A stretch of 64,000 bases of DNA from Pseudoclavibacter helvolus (GTDB taxonomy: Bacteria > Actinomycetota > Actinomycetes > Actinomycetales > Microbacteriaceae): contig NZ_JACHWJ010000001.1 in NCBI RefSeq assembly GCF_014191305.1, positions 434,001 to 498,000 on the forward strand, in the 5' to 3' direction. Made by a program: the position numbers and the translations under genes. Under the pieces are notes generated by a model that saw only the letters and a list, made by a program, of their open reading frames with translations, made no database searches and was not told where the DNA came from. Positions 50,153 to 58,689 of this stretch are shown one piece after another; position 1 is the stretch's first letter, and every line of letters starts with the position of its first letter.

Positions 50153-50716
50153 CTATCGAATGACGCCGTAGCGGAGATGCACGACGCCGGACTCGAACGT
50201 GCGGGAGTCGAGCAGCTGGAGCTTCGTGCGTCGGTTGTTACGCGAGAAGAACGGGGTGCCGCCGCCGACGAGCACGGGGCAGACGCGGAGTAAGTACTCG
50301 TCGATCAAGTCCAGATCGGCCACTTGATGAGCGAGCTCGGCGCCGCCGATCGCGATTGTGCCATCGCCAGGTTCGGCCTTCAGTTGCGCGATCTCGTCGG
50401 CGAGGCTGGCTCCCGCGAGTCGGGTATTGCCCACGACCTCCGAGATTGAGTTCGAGAAGACGACCTTCGGGAGGGCACGCCAGAGCTCGGCGAACCCGAG
50501 CTCGAGTTCGCCCCAGTCCTGCTCCTCGGCACCCGGCTCCCAGTAGACCATCGTCTCGTAGAGGCGCCGGCCCATGAGATGCACGTCGGCGCCGCGGACC
50601 TCATCGGTCGCCAGACGGAAGACTTCCTCGCTTGGGTCACCCCAGTCGAAGTGGCCGTCCTCATCCTTGATGTAGCCGTCCAGCGTGAGGGCGAGGGAGT
50701 AGGTGACCTTGCGCAT
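50153..50716 (-). CDS. Dihydrofolate reductase-family (RibD C-terminal) protein
   Basis: 187-residue NADPH-dependent reductase-like protein. Motifs: KVTYSLALTLDGYIKDEDGHFDW, ADVHLMGRRLYETMVYW, PKVVFSNSISEV, and GDGTIAIGGAELAHQVADLDLIDEYLLRVCPVLVGGGTPFF, the last with the G-G-x-x-L signature. The ATG has AAGGAGG upstream. It is intact, unlike the similar gene at 48.4-49.0 kb. Members of this group are not true DHFRs; some reduce pyrimidine or pterin compounds. It ends 20 bases from the LLM gene stop. Confidence 0.88.
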   Translation of the reverse strand: MRKVTYSLALTLDGYIKDEDGHFDWGDPSEEVFRLATDEVRGADVHLMGRRLYETMVYWEPGAEEQDWGELELGFAELWRALPKVVFSNSISEVVGNTRLAGASLADEIAQLKAEPGDGTIAIGGAELAHQVADLDLIDEYLLRVCPVLVGGGTPFFSRNNRRTKLQLLDSRTFESGVVHLRYGVIR

Positions 50717-50873
50717 GACCGAACCTCCTTGTTCGAGAATCTGAACCTACCACCGGGAATCGACGCGCACGAAGGTAGGGGCGGACCAGCGAGACACGCC
50801 TAAGGATCTGGGTTTTTCTTGGCTTGCTGCGACGTGGACGTGGATTGTCGGTGGTCCGGTCCAAGCTGTGGTC

Positions 50874-51274
50874 ATGAACGACTTCGACGACGATGGTGAA
50901 CCGCTGAAGGTTTTGGGGCTTGATCCTCACGACCCGGCGTCGGTCGTGGTGTGGCGAGAGTTCCTGTTGGATTGGGATGCGCACCTTGCTGTCATGGCGG
51001 CAGCGGTGGCTGCGGATCAGGTGCGGGTGCGGGCGAAGTTGGCTGAGATGGCGTCGGTGCTGGATGCGTTGGAGGGCACCACGGAGCACGCCATGCATGT
51101 GCAGTCGGTCGCGGCGGAGGTCGCGTTGATCGAGCAGATCGGGCAGTCGGCGGCCGAGGGCGCGTTGTCGGACGCGGGTATCGCGGTGCGCGAGTTCCCC
51201 GGCCTCGTGGACGCGCTCGGTGACGGGAAGCTCAGCGAGGAGCAGCTGCGGGTCCTCACGGGGGCTGGGTTGTC
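50874..51274 (+). pseudogene. DUF222/HNH gene, N-terminal fragment cut by ISL3
   Basis: First 133 codons of a DUF222-type gene starting MNDFDDDGEPLKVLGLDPHD. The helical region reads FLLDWDAHLAVMAAAVAADQVRVRAKLAEMASVL and IGQSAAEGALSDAGIAVREFPGLVDALGDGKLSEEQL, typical of DUF222 N-termini. After GAGLS the frame runs into the terminal repeat of an ISL3-family element at 51275 and stops 16 bases later. The matching 3' remnant is beyond two IS copies at 54.13-54.45 kb, with the middle of the gene missing. Confidence 0.82.
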
Positions 51275-52697
51275 GGCTCATCGCGTTTGAGAGTGTAGAT
51301 AGGGCCTGAATCCTCCGGTCTCGAGGAGTGATCTTGCGATGTAGTGGGTCAGGTTCCGGAAGCCGAGCGCGATACCGCGGAGGTGCTCGAGGCGCCCGTT
51401 AATGGCCTCGGTCGGGCCGTTGCTGCTCCCGGGATGATCGAAGAACGCGAGGATGTCGGCGGCCCGGCGCTTGAACGTGGTGCCGAGCGTTGCCAGCTCC
51501 GGGACCGTCTTCGCGGTAGCCTCGGCGAGCGCATTGATCACGGCGCGCAGCGCGGTCTTCCCGAGCTGCTTCCGGGGTTCTCGATAGGCAGTGATCACGC
51601 GTTGATAGATCGTCCAGACAGCCTCGACCTCGGCATGCTCGGGGTTCGCGAACACGCTCTCGAGACGCCCGATCTGACGCTCAGTGAGGAGCGTCGTCCC
51701 GGTGCGCAACGCTCGCCTGACGCCGTAGAGCGGGTCGCTCGTGCGGCCGCGGTGTCCGGTCGTTGCTTGCTGGACTCGCTGCCGGCAGGTATCGAGGGCG
51801 TCACCGGCCAGCTTCACGACATGGAACGGATCGAGGACCTCGACCGCGTCTGGGAGCTGTTCGACCGCGGCGGACTTGAAGCCCGTGAACCCGTCCATCG
51901 CGACGATCTCGACACCGGTGCGCCATGCGTCGGGGCGGGCTTCGAGCCAGTCCCGGAACACGGCCTTCGATCTGCCCTCGACCATGTCCAGAAGGCGGGA
52001 TGGGCCTGTCTTGGCGCGGATCGGGGTGAGGTCGATGATCACGGTCACGTACTTGTCTCCGTGTCGCGTGTGTCTCCAGACATGCTCATCGACCCCGATC
52101 GTGGTGACGTGCTCGAAACGGCGCTCATCGTCGATGAGCAAGCGATGCCCTTCGGCCAGGACGGCGCGGTTCGCGGCGTCCCAAGACACATCAAGCGCTT
52201 CAGCGACTCGCGCGACCGAGAGATGCTGACACACGAGCGAGACCAGACTCCATCGCAGCGCGGCTCGGGAGAGCTTCGCGCGAGGTGCGGCCGCGGCGGT
52301 CGTGTCTTGCCGCCAAACGTGCTTGCAGTGCTCGCACCGGTAGCGGCGCACCTGGAGCAGGAGCACAGTAGGTCGCCATCCGGAAGGTTCGTGCGCGAGC
52401 CTGCGCGTCACCGAGTCTCTCAGCCTCCCCTGGCTGCCGCAGCGGTGACACCAGTCATCGGCCTCAACGACCCGGCACATGAGGACCGTTCGCTCGTGCG
52501 TCACGAGCTGCCCGGTCACCTCCAGCCCGAGGTCGTCAAGACGGCAGAAGGTCGTGAGGTTCGGCGACTGGAGGGTAGCGTTACGCATGTCGAGGTCTCT
52601 CGGATGGGTGTGTAGGAACTTCCATCCTGGGAGACCCCGACCTCTACCAGCGCAAAGACGCGCTACCCCACTCCTACACTCTCAAACGCGATGAGCC
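51275..52697 (-). mobile_element. ISL3-family insertion sequence, copy 1 (intact)
   Basis: 1,423 bp bounded by perfect 24-bp inverted repeats beginning GGCTCATCGCGTTTGAG: left at 51275-51298, right at 52674-52697. It holds one intact transposase. The left flank GGGTTGTC and right flank GGGTTGGC (52698-52705) match at 7 of 8 positions, as expected for an 8-bp ISL3 target duplication. The right copy includes the first three bases of IS copy 2, which implies that copy 1 inserted into the left junction of copy 2. Confidence 0.9.
51278..52588 (-). CDS. ISL3-family transposase (intact)
   Basis: 436-residue ISL3 (DDE) transposase. N-terminal zinc-ribbon/HTH: VVEADDWCHRCGSQGRLRDS with CxxC, then VRRYRCEHCKHVWRQD with a second CxxC. 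The HTH-like segment includes LVCQHLSVARVAEALDVSWDAAN. The catalytic domain shows VTTIGVDEHVWRHTRHGDKYVTVIIDL with the first Asp, VEIVAMDGFTGFKSA, EVLDPFHVVKLAGDALDTCR, and the C-terminal Glu region SSNGPTEAINGRLEHLRGIALGFRN. The stop codon lies inside the left terminal repeat. All domains appear complete. Confidence 0.95.
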   Translation of the reverse strand: MRNATLQSPNLTTFCRLDDLGLEVTGQLVTHERTVLMCRVVEADDWCHRCGSQGRLRDSVTRRLAHEPSGWRPTVLLLQVRRYRCEHCKHVWRQDTTAAAAPRAKLSRAALRWSLVSLVCQHLSVARVAEALDVSWDAANRAVLAEGHRLLIDDERRFEHVTTIGVDEHVWRHTRHGDKYVTVIIDLTPIRAKTGPSRLLDMVEGRSKAVFRDWLEARPDAWRTGVEIVAMDGFTGFKSAAVEQLPDAVEVLDPFHVVKLAGDALDTCRQRVQQATTGHRGRTSDPLYGVRRALRTGTTLLTERQIGRLESVFANPEHAEVEAVWTIYQRVITAYREPRKQLGKTALRAVINALAEATAKTVPELATLGTTFKRRAADILAFFDHPGSSNGPTEAINGRLEHLRGIALGFRNLTHYIARSLLETGGFRPYLHSQTR

Positions 52698-52702
52698 GGG
52701 TT

Positions 52703-54126
52703 GGCTCATCGCAATCGAGGGTGTAGGTGGGATCTGAATCCTCCGGCTTCGAGTAGCGATCTGGCAACATAGTTCGTCAGGTTTCGGAAGCCGAGCGCTG
52801 AGCCTCTGAGGTGTTCGAGGCGACCGTTGATCGCCTCCGTGGGGCCGTTGCTGGTGCCGGGGCGGTCGAAGTAAGCGAGCACGTCAGCGGCGCGCTGTTT
52901 CAACGTTCGGCCGAGGCGGCGGATCTCGATCAGCGCGGTGGGAACACCGCTGGTGACGGCGTCGATGACGGCCTGCATCATCTGCTTGCCCTTGGTCTTG
53001 TCCGGTTCACGGTAGGCGGCAACGATGCGCTGGTAGATTCCCCAGGTCGCTTCAACCTCAACATGATCATCACCGGTGAATAGTGCTTGAAGGCGTGCGC
53101 GTTGCTTGTCGGTGAGGAGGCTGTCGCCGGTGTGCAGGGTGCGGCGGGCCTTGTAGAGCGGGTCGCCCGAACGGCCTCGATGCCCGAGCGTGGCCTGCTG
53201 AACGCGTTGCCGGCACCGATCCAGCCCGTCGCCGGCGAGGCGGACGACGTGGAACGGATCCATCACGGGGACCGCGTCGGGCAGCTCTTCGGCGGCGGCG
53301 GTCTTGAAGCCGCTGAACCCGTCCATCGCGACGACCTCGATCCGATCTCGCCACTGTTTCGGCCGCTGCGCGAGCCACTGCTTGAACACTGCCTTCGAGC
53401 GTCCCTCGACCATGTCCAGCAGTCGCGCGGGGCCGGTCTTGTCCCGCACGGGGGTGAGGTCGATGATGACCGTGACGTATTTGTCGCCCTTGCGCGTGTG
53501 ACGCCAGACATGCTCGTCGACACCGATGGTGCTCACGCCGTCGAAACGGTGAGGGTCATCGATTAGACGTCGCTTGCCTTCGGCGAGGATCGCGCTGTTC
53601 GCGGTATGCCAGGACACCCCAAGCCCGGCGGCGGCACGAGAGACGGTGAGATGGTCGACCACGAGAGCTTCCAACGCCCACCGCACCCCGCTTCGGGAGA
53701 TCTTCGTCCGCGGCGACGATGCCTTCGACATGTCCTGCCGCCAGGTGCGCTTGCAATGATCACACCGGTATCGACGAACCCGAACCTGCAGCGTCGTGGG
53801 CCGGTGACCGAACGGCTCATGCGCAAGACAACGAATCACCGTATCCCGAATGACGCCCTCGGCGCCGCACCCCCCGACACCACGGATCAGCCTCAACGGC
53901 CCGGCACTCGATCACCGCCCGATCCGGCTCCAGGCGCTGCCCGACAGCTTGCAGGCCGAGCTCGTCAAGGCGACAGAAGGTAGTCAGATCGGGCGCGGCA
54001 AAGGTAGCGTGGAACACGTCGAGGTCTTTCCGGTGGACAGCGTAGGAACTTCCATCCTGGAAGACCTCGACCCCTATCCACCAATCGCCGCGCGCATCCT
54101 GACTACACCCTCATCTGCGAAGAGCC
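52703..54126 (-). mobile_element. ISL3-family insertion sequence, copy 2 (diverged)
   Basis: 1,424 bp with imperfect inverted repeats: left GGCTCATCGCAATCGAGG from 52703, right the complement of GGCTCTTCGCAGATGAGG ending at 54126, both continuing into GGTGTAG. It is related to but distinct from copy 1, five bases away, and lies in the same orientation. No target duplication is seen: right flank ACTAATTA does not match the left flank. Its transposase is frameshifted. Confidence 0.88.
52706..54017 (-). pseudogene. ISL3-family transposase with one-base frameshift
   Basis: The N-terminus is in one frame (MFHATFAAPDLTTFCRLDELG, then AVEADPWCRG) and the rest in another (CGAEGVIRDTVIRCLAHEPFG through FRSHLHPRLR). 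The junction is a run of six G on the coding strand (C at 53870-53875); five would give the continuous CRGCGAEG, matching CHRCGSQG in copy 1. The catalytic domain with VSTIGVDEHVWRHTRKGDKY and TSNGPTEAINGRLEHLRG is otherwise whole. The element is therefore probably immobile unless copy 1 acts on its ends. Confidence 0.88.
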
Positions 54127-54447
54127 ACTAATTATCCAACAAACCACGCGAATAATCGAGGGTTGCGAACTCATGGCCGGATTCGTGCGACAGCCTCGCC
54201 TCTGCAGACACCACCACGTCATGAATCACGCCACCGCCTGGACCGCCACCCAACTCCCGGCGGCGTCATGCAACTCCGCACCCCAAGCGGCAAAATCATC
54301 ACCGACCGACCCGAACACCACGACGTCCACTTCACACCCAACGACGAAAATCTCGGGCCATTGGAGCCATCGTCCTGGAGTAGTGGGGCGAGCCCGCCCG
54401 CCGTTGAGCCTTCGAAGAGGTCGGCTGCAGATGACGCTCCGTTCTGA
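54127..54447 (+). pseudogene. DUF222/HNH gene, C-terminal fragment
   Basis: The end of a DUF222-HNH protein in two frames. One reads LCRHHHVMNHATAWTATQLP, a typical HNH tail with CxxHH; the other continues GGVMQLRTPSGKIITDRPEH and ends PSKRSAADDAPF at 54445-54447. One missing C in the CCC run at 54256-54258 joins them. Upstream the HNH box itself is degraded. It is probably the 3' part of the gene whose 5' part lies left of the ISL3 pair, with roughly 250 codons lost between. Confidence 0.7.
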
Positions 54448-54496
54448 CCGAGGCCGGACCGTCGCGGAGCGCAGGCGATGCCCGGCCCCCGGCGAG

Positions 54497-54616
54497 GCTC
54501 TACGGGAGCATCCGACAACGCTGGGTGATGCCGAGCGGCAACGTGCGACGACGCTGCGCGATGGCGTACGGAAACGTCCGAGGACGCTGCGCGAGGCCGG
54601 ACGGAGACGCCCGGCG
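54497..54616. repeat. 33-bp degenerate tandem repeat, 3.6 copies
   Basis: Three full units at 54518-54550, 54551-54583 and 54584-54616 begin ACGCTGCGCGATGGC and end AAACGTCCGACG-like; a 21-base part of a fourth precedes them. 33 bp equals eleven codons, so open frames run through it (TLRDGVRKRPR), but there is no gene start or homology, and I treat it as non-coding. It follows the DUF222 fragment by about 50 bases. Confidence 0.75.
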
Positions 54617-54759
54617 ACGCAAATCGGCAGGGCGTGCGGCGGAGGGCCCGGGGCGCACCGTCGAGGTGGACGGACAAGCGGCGGCACGGCCAAGCTGCCC
54701 GGGAATGCTGCGCGTCGCGCGAGGTCTGGTTGATCGGGATCTCGCCGAACCGGATCACC

Positions 54760-55119
54760 GATCGAGATCCCACCGATCAAGATCTGGCCGATCAAGATCT
54801 GGCCGATCGAGATCCCATCGATCGAGATCCCACCGATCGAGATCTAGCCGATCGAGATCCCACCGATCAAGATCTGGCCGATCGAGATCCCATCGATCGA
54901 GATCCCATCGATCGAGATCCCACCGATCGAGATCCCACCGATCGAGAGCCCACCGATCGAGAGCCCACCGATCGAGAGCCCACCGATCGAGAGCCCACCG
55001 ATCGAGAGCCCACCGATCGAGAGCCCACCGATCGAGAGCCCACCGATCGAGAGCCCACCGATCGAGAGCCCACCGAACGAGATCCCACCGAACGAGATCC
55101 CATCGAACGAGATCTCACC
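54760..55119. repeat. 15-bp tandem repeat, 24 exact-length copies
   Basis: Twenty-four consecutive 15-bp units with no phase slip. Three variant classes occur: GATCGAGATCCCACC, GATCAAGATCTGGCC and GATCGAGAGCCCACC; the last class forms a homogeneous block of about nine. The final three units carry GAAC in place of GATC. Because 15 is a multiple of three, all frames stay open and would encode pentapeptide repeats (DREPT, HRSRA or, antisense, GSRSV). No credible start or homology supports translation. Each unit contains one or two GATC sites. Confidence 0.93.
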
Positions 55120-55179
55120 AAACGAGGACTACTGGCTCCGATGCGGCGTGTGAGCCGGGTTTCTGCCGGGTGGATGGGC

Positions 55180-55989
55180 CTATCGGCGCTTGCGCTTCCC
55201 GCCTGAGCCGCCCGCCTTGGCGCGCTTTGCGGCCAACTGGGCTCCGCGACTCGTGCCAGACGACGTGCCGATCCGCTTGGCGGTTGCCTTCTTCTGCTGC
55301 TGTTCCTTGACACGACGCTCAGCCTCGGCGAGCGCCTGCTGTTCCTCGCGCTGCAGCGCAGCCGACTTCGCCCCGGTTCGTCCCCGAGAGCTTCCAGCGG
55401 TCCGTCCTCGAACGATGCCGACAAACTCTTCCGTGTCGAGACGGTCATCCTCAGCGGCCCAGACGATCGACACGGGCACTCGGGGGAGGTCGCTGATGAC
55501 CCGGTATGTGACGTCCTTGCGCGCATGCTGCCTCGCCACCGACTGCGGCACGATCGCAACCCCCGCGCCTCCGGCGACGAGCTCCATCGCATCCGCCGGA
55601 TCAGTAGTCATAGCCGACGCACCGGAGTCGAGCCCCAGACGTTCCGCAGCCTCTGCCCAGTCGGGAGTCCAAGCCGCGAGCACCAACTGCCAGTCGTCAA
55701 GCTCCTCGAGCCGCAAAGGCTCGTCGATGTCGAGATCCGACTCCACCGCGACCACGGCCACAACGTCCTCGGCGAAGAGATCGATCGCGTTCAAGCCCTC
55801 GAGCTCGAAGGGGTGTCGCACGAACGCGACCTGCGCGCCGTCGTCGAGAACGAGCTGGCGGGCCTCGGCAGCGTGCAGCGTCGCGAACTCCAGTGGCGTC
55901 TCAGCTCGCCGCTCCTCCCACACTCGAGACCACTTGCGTGGGTTGATGCCGGGGGCGAGAGCGACCGTGAGGTGCGTCGGAGTCTCCAT
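55180..55989 (-). CDS. LysR-type substrate-binding domain protein without HTH
   Basis: 269-residue protein that covers the effector-binding part of LysR-type regulators but starts directly at it: METPTHLTVALAPGINPRKW, ARQLVLDDGAQVAFVRHPFELEGL, VVAVVAVESDLDIDEPL and VAGGAGVAIVPQSVARQH. No helix-turn-helix precedes it; upstream is the divergent DUF5997 gene only 30 bases away. The C-terminal 70 residues are Lys/Arg/Gln-rich (EERRVKEQQQKK-like, AAKRAKAGGSGGKRKRR), which could bind nucleic acid. I recall this pairing with DUF5997 in related genomes; together they may form a composite regulator. Confidence 0.8.
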   Translation of the reverse strand: METPTHLTVALAPGINPRKWSRVWEERRAETPLEFATLHAAEARQLVLDDGAQVAFVRHPFELEGLNAIDLFAEDVVAVVAVESDLDIDEPLRLEELDDWQLVLAAWTPDWAEAAERLGLDSGASAMTTDPADAMELVAGGAGVAIVPQSVARQHARKDVTYRVISDLPRVPVSIVWAAEDDRLDTEEFVGIVRGRTAGSSRGRTGAKSAALQREEQQALAEAERRVKEQQQKKATAKRIGTSSGTSRGAQLAAKRAKAGGSGGKRKRR

Positions 55990-56019
55990 GCCCGCAAGGC
56001 TACTGGGTACGATGCTCAA

Positions 56020-56436
56020 ATGAGTGAATCAGAGGACCAGACCGCCGCGGACCGCGGGTCGGAACAGACGATGAAGCCGGCAACCGCCGCAAAGAAGCTC
56101 GGCATCTACCTGCCGGCCACCCCCGAAGCCTTCCAGGAGACCCCGCTCAGCCGAAGCGCCTTCCTCGAACTGCAGGAAACGCCGCCGGAATGGCTCCAGG
56201 AGCTGCGCCGGACCGGCCCCCACCCGCGCGACATCGTCGCCCGCAAGCTAGGCATCACCAACTCCGGCCTGGCCAGGGGCGGCGTCACCGAAGCTCTGAC
56301 GACGGCACAGATCCAAGAGCTCCTCGAGCAGGCCCCCTCCTGGCTCTCCCACGAGCGAGGCGTACAGGCGAAGGTTCGGGAAGAGAACACCCGCGTCGTA
56401 GCACTGCACGCCAAGAACGCCAAGCGCGCCGACTGA
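56020..56436 (+). CDS. DUF5997 family protein
   Basis: 138-residue protein with two copies of a short helical motif: AAKKLGIYLPATPEAFQETPLSRSAFLELQETPPEWLQELRRTG, then IVARKLGITNSGLARGGVTEALTTAQIQELLEQAPSWLSHER. Each contains an HTH-like xxKLGI and ends P-x-WL. The divergent start from the LysR-like gene shares a 30-bp promoter. The second half resembles the N-terminus of the protein at 14547-14906. A DNA-binding role is inferred from the helix pattern. The ATG at 56020 is chosen because the frame upstream is antisense to the LysR-like gene. Confidence 0.85.
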   Translation: MSESEDQTAADRGSEQTMKPATAAKKLGIYLPATPEAFQETPLSRSAFLELQETPPEWLQELRRTGPHPRDIVARKLGITNSGLARGGVTEALTTAQIQELLEQAPSWLSHERGVQAKVREENTRVVALHAKNAKRAD

Positions 56437-56443
56437 GCCAGCC

Positions 56444-57022
56444 TTGGCCAAACTGCTCGCCATCTGCGCAGTCGCGCAGCTCCGCCACGACCCCGGCAGC
56501 GTCGGTGTCACCGCCATCGACAAGCGCCCCATCGAGGGCGCAGTCAAAGTGGGGCGCTACGGGGTCTACGGCGACGTGCAAGCCGACCGGAAGCACCACG
56601 GCGGCCTCGACCAGGCCGTCTACGCCTACTCGCAGTCCGACGCCGAGTATTGGGCCGGCGAACTCGGCCGCCCACTCGCGCCCGGCTTCTTCGGTGAGAA
56701 CCTGCGCATCGACGGCCTCGATGTCAACGAGCTCCACATCGGCGACACCCTCCGAGTGGGCGACCCGAACGCCGCGGGTTCGTCCCGCGTCGTGGAACTC
56801 GTCGTGACCGCCCCGCGCGTCCCCTGCCAGACCTTCGCCAGATGGGTCGGGGGAGCGGATGAGCGCGGCTGGGTCAAGCGCTTCAGCACGGCAGGCCGCG
56901 TCGGCGCCTACCTGAGCGTCGCGAAGACCGGCAAGATAGCAGCCGGCGACCTCGTCGAGATCGTCACGCACGATCCGAACGCACCCACCGTGCGCGACGT
57001 GTTCACCGGCGCCCACGCCTGA
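56444..57022 (+). CDS. MOSC-domain protein
   Basis: 192-residue MOSC (molybdenum cofactor sulfurase C-terminal) protein of the YiiM type. Key parts: GRYGVYGDVQADRKHHGGLDQAVYAYSQSDAEYWAGELG, FFGENLRIDGLDVNELHIGDTL and the conserved Cys in APRVPCQTFARWVGG. Homologues handle N-hydroxylated base analogues or carry molybdenum-cofactor sulfur. Translation appears to begin at TTG 56444, eight bases after the DUF5997 stop. The 18-bp repeat array starts two bases after its stop codon. Confidence 0.87.
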   Translation: MAKLLAICAVAQLRHDPGSVGVTAIDKRPIEGAVKVGRYGVYGDVQADRKHHGGLDQAVYAYSQSDAEYWAGELGRPLAPGFFGENLRIDGLDVNELHIGDTLRVGDPNAAGSSRVVELVVTAPRVPCQTFARWVGGADERGWVKRFSTAGRVGAYLSVAKTGKIAAGDLVEIVTHDPNAPTVRDVFTGAHA

Positions 57023-57024
57023 GC

Positions 57025-57110
57025 CCGACCGTCGAGCGCGTCCCGACCGTCGAGCGCGTCCCGACCGTCGAGCGCGACCCGACCATCGAGCGCGACCCGA
57101 CCGTTGAAGG
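57025..57110. repeat. 18-bp tandem repeat, 4.7 copies
   Basis: Units of 18 bp, consensus CCGACCGTCGAGCGCGTC, at 57025-57042, 57043-57060, 57061-57078, 57079-57096 and a partial one. The first two are identical. The array begins two bases after the MOSC stop codon and lies in the 203-bp convergent gap before the flavin reductase gene. No other gene is visible there. Confidence 0.85.
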
Positions 57111-57225
57111 TGAGGCCTTCACCGACGCGTCAGCCCCGGTTCGGGGGTGCGGGCGCCAGTCGGCCGGCCGTCATGCGCAAGGGGCCGGCGATCGCTGCTC
57201 GCGCGCCGGCCCCGAAGCTTCGCTC

Positions 57226-58689
57226 CTAGTCGGGCCGCCCGTAGGCCTCGAGCAGGCGCAACCACAACTCGCTCATCGTCGGGAATGACGGCACCGCGTG
57301 CCAGAGCCGAGTGAGTGGCACCTCGCCGACCACAGCGATCGTTGCCGCATGCAGCAGCTCTCCCACGTCGGGGCCCACCATCGTGAACCCGACAACAACG
57401 CCGCGGTCCTCGTCCACGATCATCCGTGCCGTGCCCTCGTAGCCCTCCGCGTGCAGCGAAGCGCCGGACACGTTGCCGATCGGAACATCGACCGAACGCA
57501 CCCGCAGGCCCAGCTTCTCCGCCGCCGCGGTCGTCAAACCGACCGCCGCGACCTCTGGATCCGAATAGACGAGCTGCGGCACCGCCGAGTGGTCGGCCGT
57601 CGCGACATGGGCTCCCCACGGTCCGTCGTCGAGGGTGCGTCCCGCAGCGCGTGCAGCGATCGCATCGCCCGCCGCCCTCGCCTGGTACTTCCCCTGGTGC
57701 GTCAGCAGCGCGCGATGATTGACGTCGCCCGCCGCGTACAGCCAGTCGCTGCCGCGCGCGAGCATCGTGTCGTCCACGTCGATCCAGGAGGCGGGCTCAA
57801 GCCCGGCGACCTCGAGCCCGAGATCCTCGGTACGCGGGACTCGGCCCGTAGCGACCAGAAGCTCCTCACTTTGGAGTACGCGGTCGTCGTCGAGCGTCAC
57901 CGTGACCCGGCCAGCCTCGTCGCGGGCGACGCTCGACGGGGAGGCACCCGTGATGATCGTCGCACCGCGAGAGCTGAGCGCCTTCGCGACGGCCTCGCCG
58001 GCGAACTGCTCGAACCCGCCGAGCACGCGGCTCCTCGCGACGAGCGTGACCTTCGCGCCGAGATCCGTGTACGCGGTCGCGATCTCGACAGCGACGACGC
58101 CGCCTCCGATGATCGTGATCGATTCGGGGATCGTCTTGACAGCCGTCGCCTCACGGCTTGTCCACGGGGCGGCGGCCGCGAGCCCAGGGATGTCGGGAAG
58201 GAGCGCGGCGGAACCTGTTGCCACGACAACTGCGACCCTCGCCGTGTACCTCGTGTCGCCCACCGTCACCTCTCGATCGCCAGAGATACGGGCGTGCCCG
58301 CGGACCAGGTCGATGCCCGCGCCCGAAAGCCACTTCACCTGTCCCTCGTCGCTCCAGTTGGAAACGTACGAGTCGCGTCGAGCGAGAACCGCCGCGACGT
58401 CCAGGTCGCCAGTCGCGGCCTCTCGGGCACCAGGGACCACGCGAGCCGCCCGAAGCGCCGAACCGCTGCGCAGGAGCGCCTTCGACGGTATGCACGCCCA
58501 ATACGAGCACTCGCCGCCGACGAGCTCCTTCTCGACGATGAGCGTGCTGAGCCCGCCCTTCACCGTGCGGTCCGCGACGTTCTCGCCCACCGGCCCGGCA
58601 CCGATCACGATGACATCGAACGTCGTCGAGACCTCCGCGCCCTCAGAAGCTACAGCGGTATCAGCGCCTTCAGCGCGCTCAGTGGCCAC
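57226..58689 (-). CDS. FAD-dependent pyridine nucleotide-disulfide oxidoreductase
   Basis: 487-residue flavin disulfide reductase related to dihydrolipoamide dehydrogenase and mercuric reductase. FAD fold VIVIGAGPVGENVADRTV near residue 28; redox-active disulfide in GGECSYWACIPSKALLRSG (C-x4-C); NAD(P) fold ITIIGGGVVAVEIATAY; and YAAGDVNHRALLTHQGKYQARAAGD. The C-terminal dimerisation domain has the E-x-x-x-x-x-x-L motif but the usual HxxxxE is modified (LWHAVPSFPTMSELWLRL). The GTG start overlaps the MBL gene stop by eleven bases. Last gene of the mycothiol operon, so reduction of a mycothiol-derived disulfide is a possible role. Confidence 0.85.
   Translation of the reverse strand: MATERAEGADTAVASEGAEVSTTFDVIVIGAGPVGENVADRTVKGGLSTLIVEKELVGGECSYWACIPSKALLRSGSALRAARVVPGAREAATGDLDVAAVLARRDSYVSNWSDEGQVKWLSGAGIDLVRGHARISGDREVTVGDTRYTARVAVVVATGSAALLPDIPGLAAAAPWTSREATAVKTIPESITIIGGGVVAVEIATAYTDLGAKVTLVARSRVLGGFEQFAGEAVAKALSSRGATIITGASPSSVARDEAGRVTVTLDDDRVLQSEELLVATGRVPRTEDLGLEVAGLEPASWIDVDDTMLARGSDWLYAAGDVNHRALLTHQGKYQARAAGDAIAARAAGRTLDDGPWGAHVATADHSAVPQLVYSDPEVAAVGLTTAAAEKLGLRVRSVDVPIGNVSGASLHAEGYEGTARMIVDEDRGVVVGFTMVGPDVGELLHAATIAVVGEVPLTRLWHAVPSFPTMSELWLRLLEAYGRPD

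Noticed and set aside
52706-54017. Programmed ribosomal frameshifting in the ISL3 transposase
   Set aside because: Copy 1 next to it is read in a single frame, and the six-G run is simply one base longer than needed; ISL3 elements are not known to use frameshifting.
54634-55206. 190-codon plus-strand frame with DREPT pentapeptide repeats
   Set aside because: The frame stays open only because the repeat unit is 15 bp. Other frames and the antisense strand are equally open, there is no ribosome binding site or homology, and the ends are arginine-rich noise.
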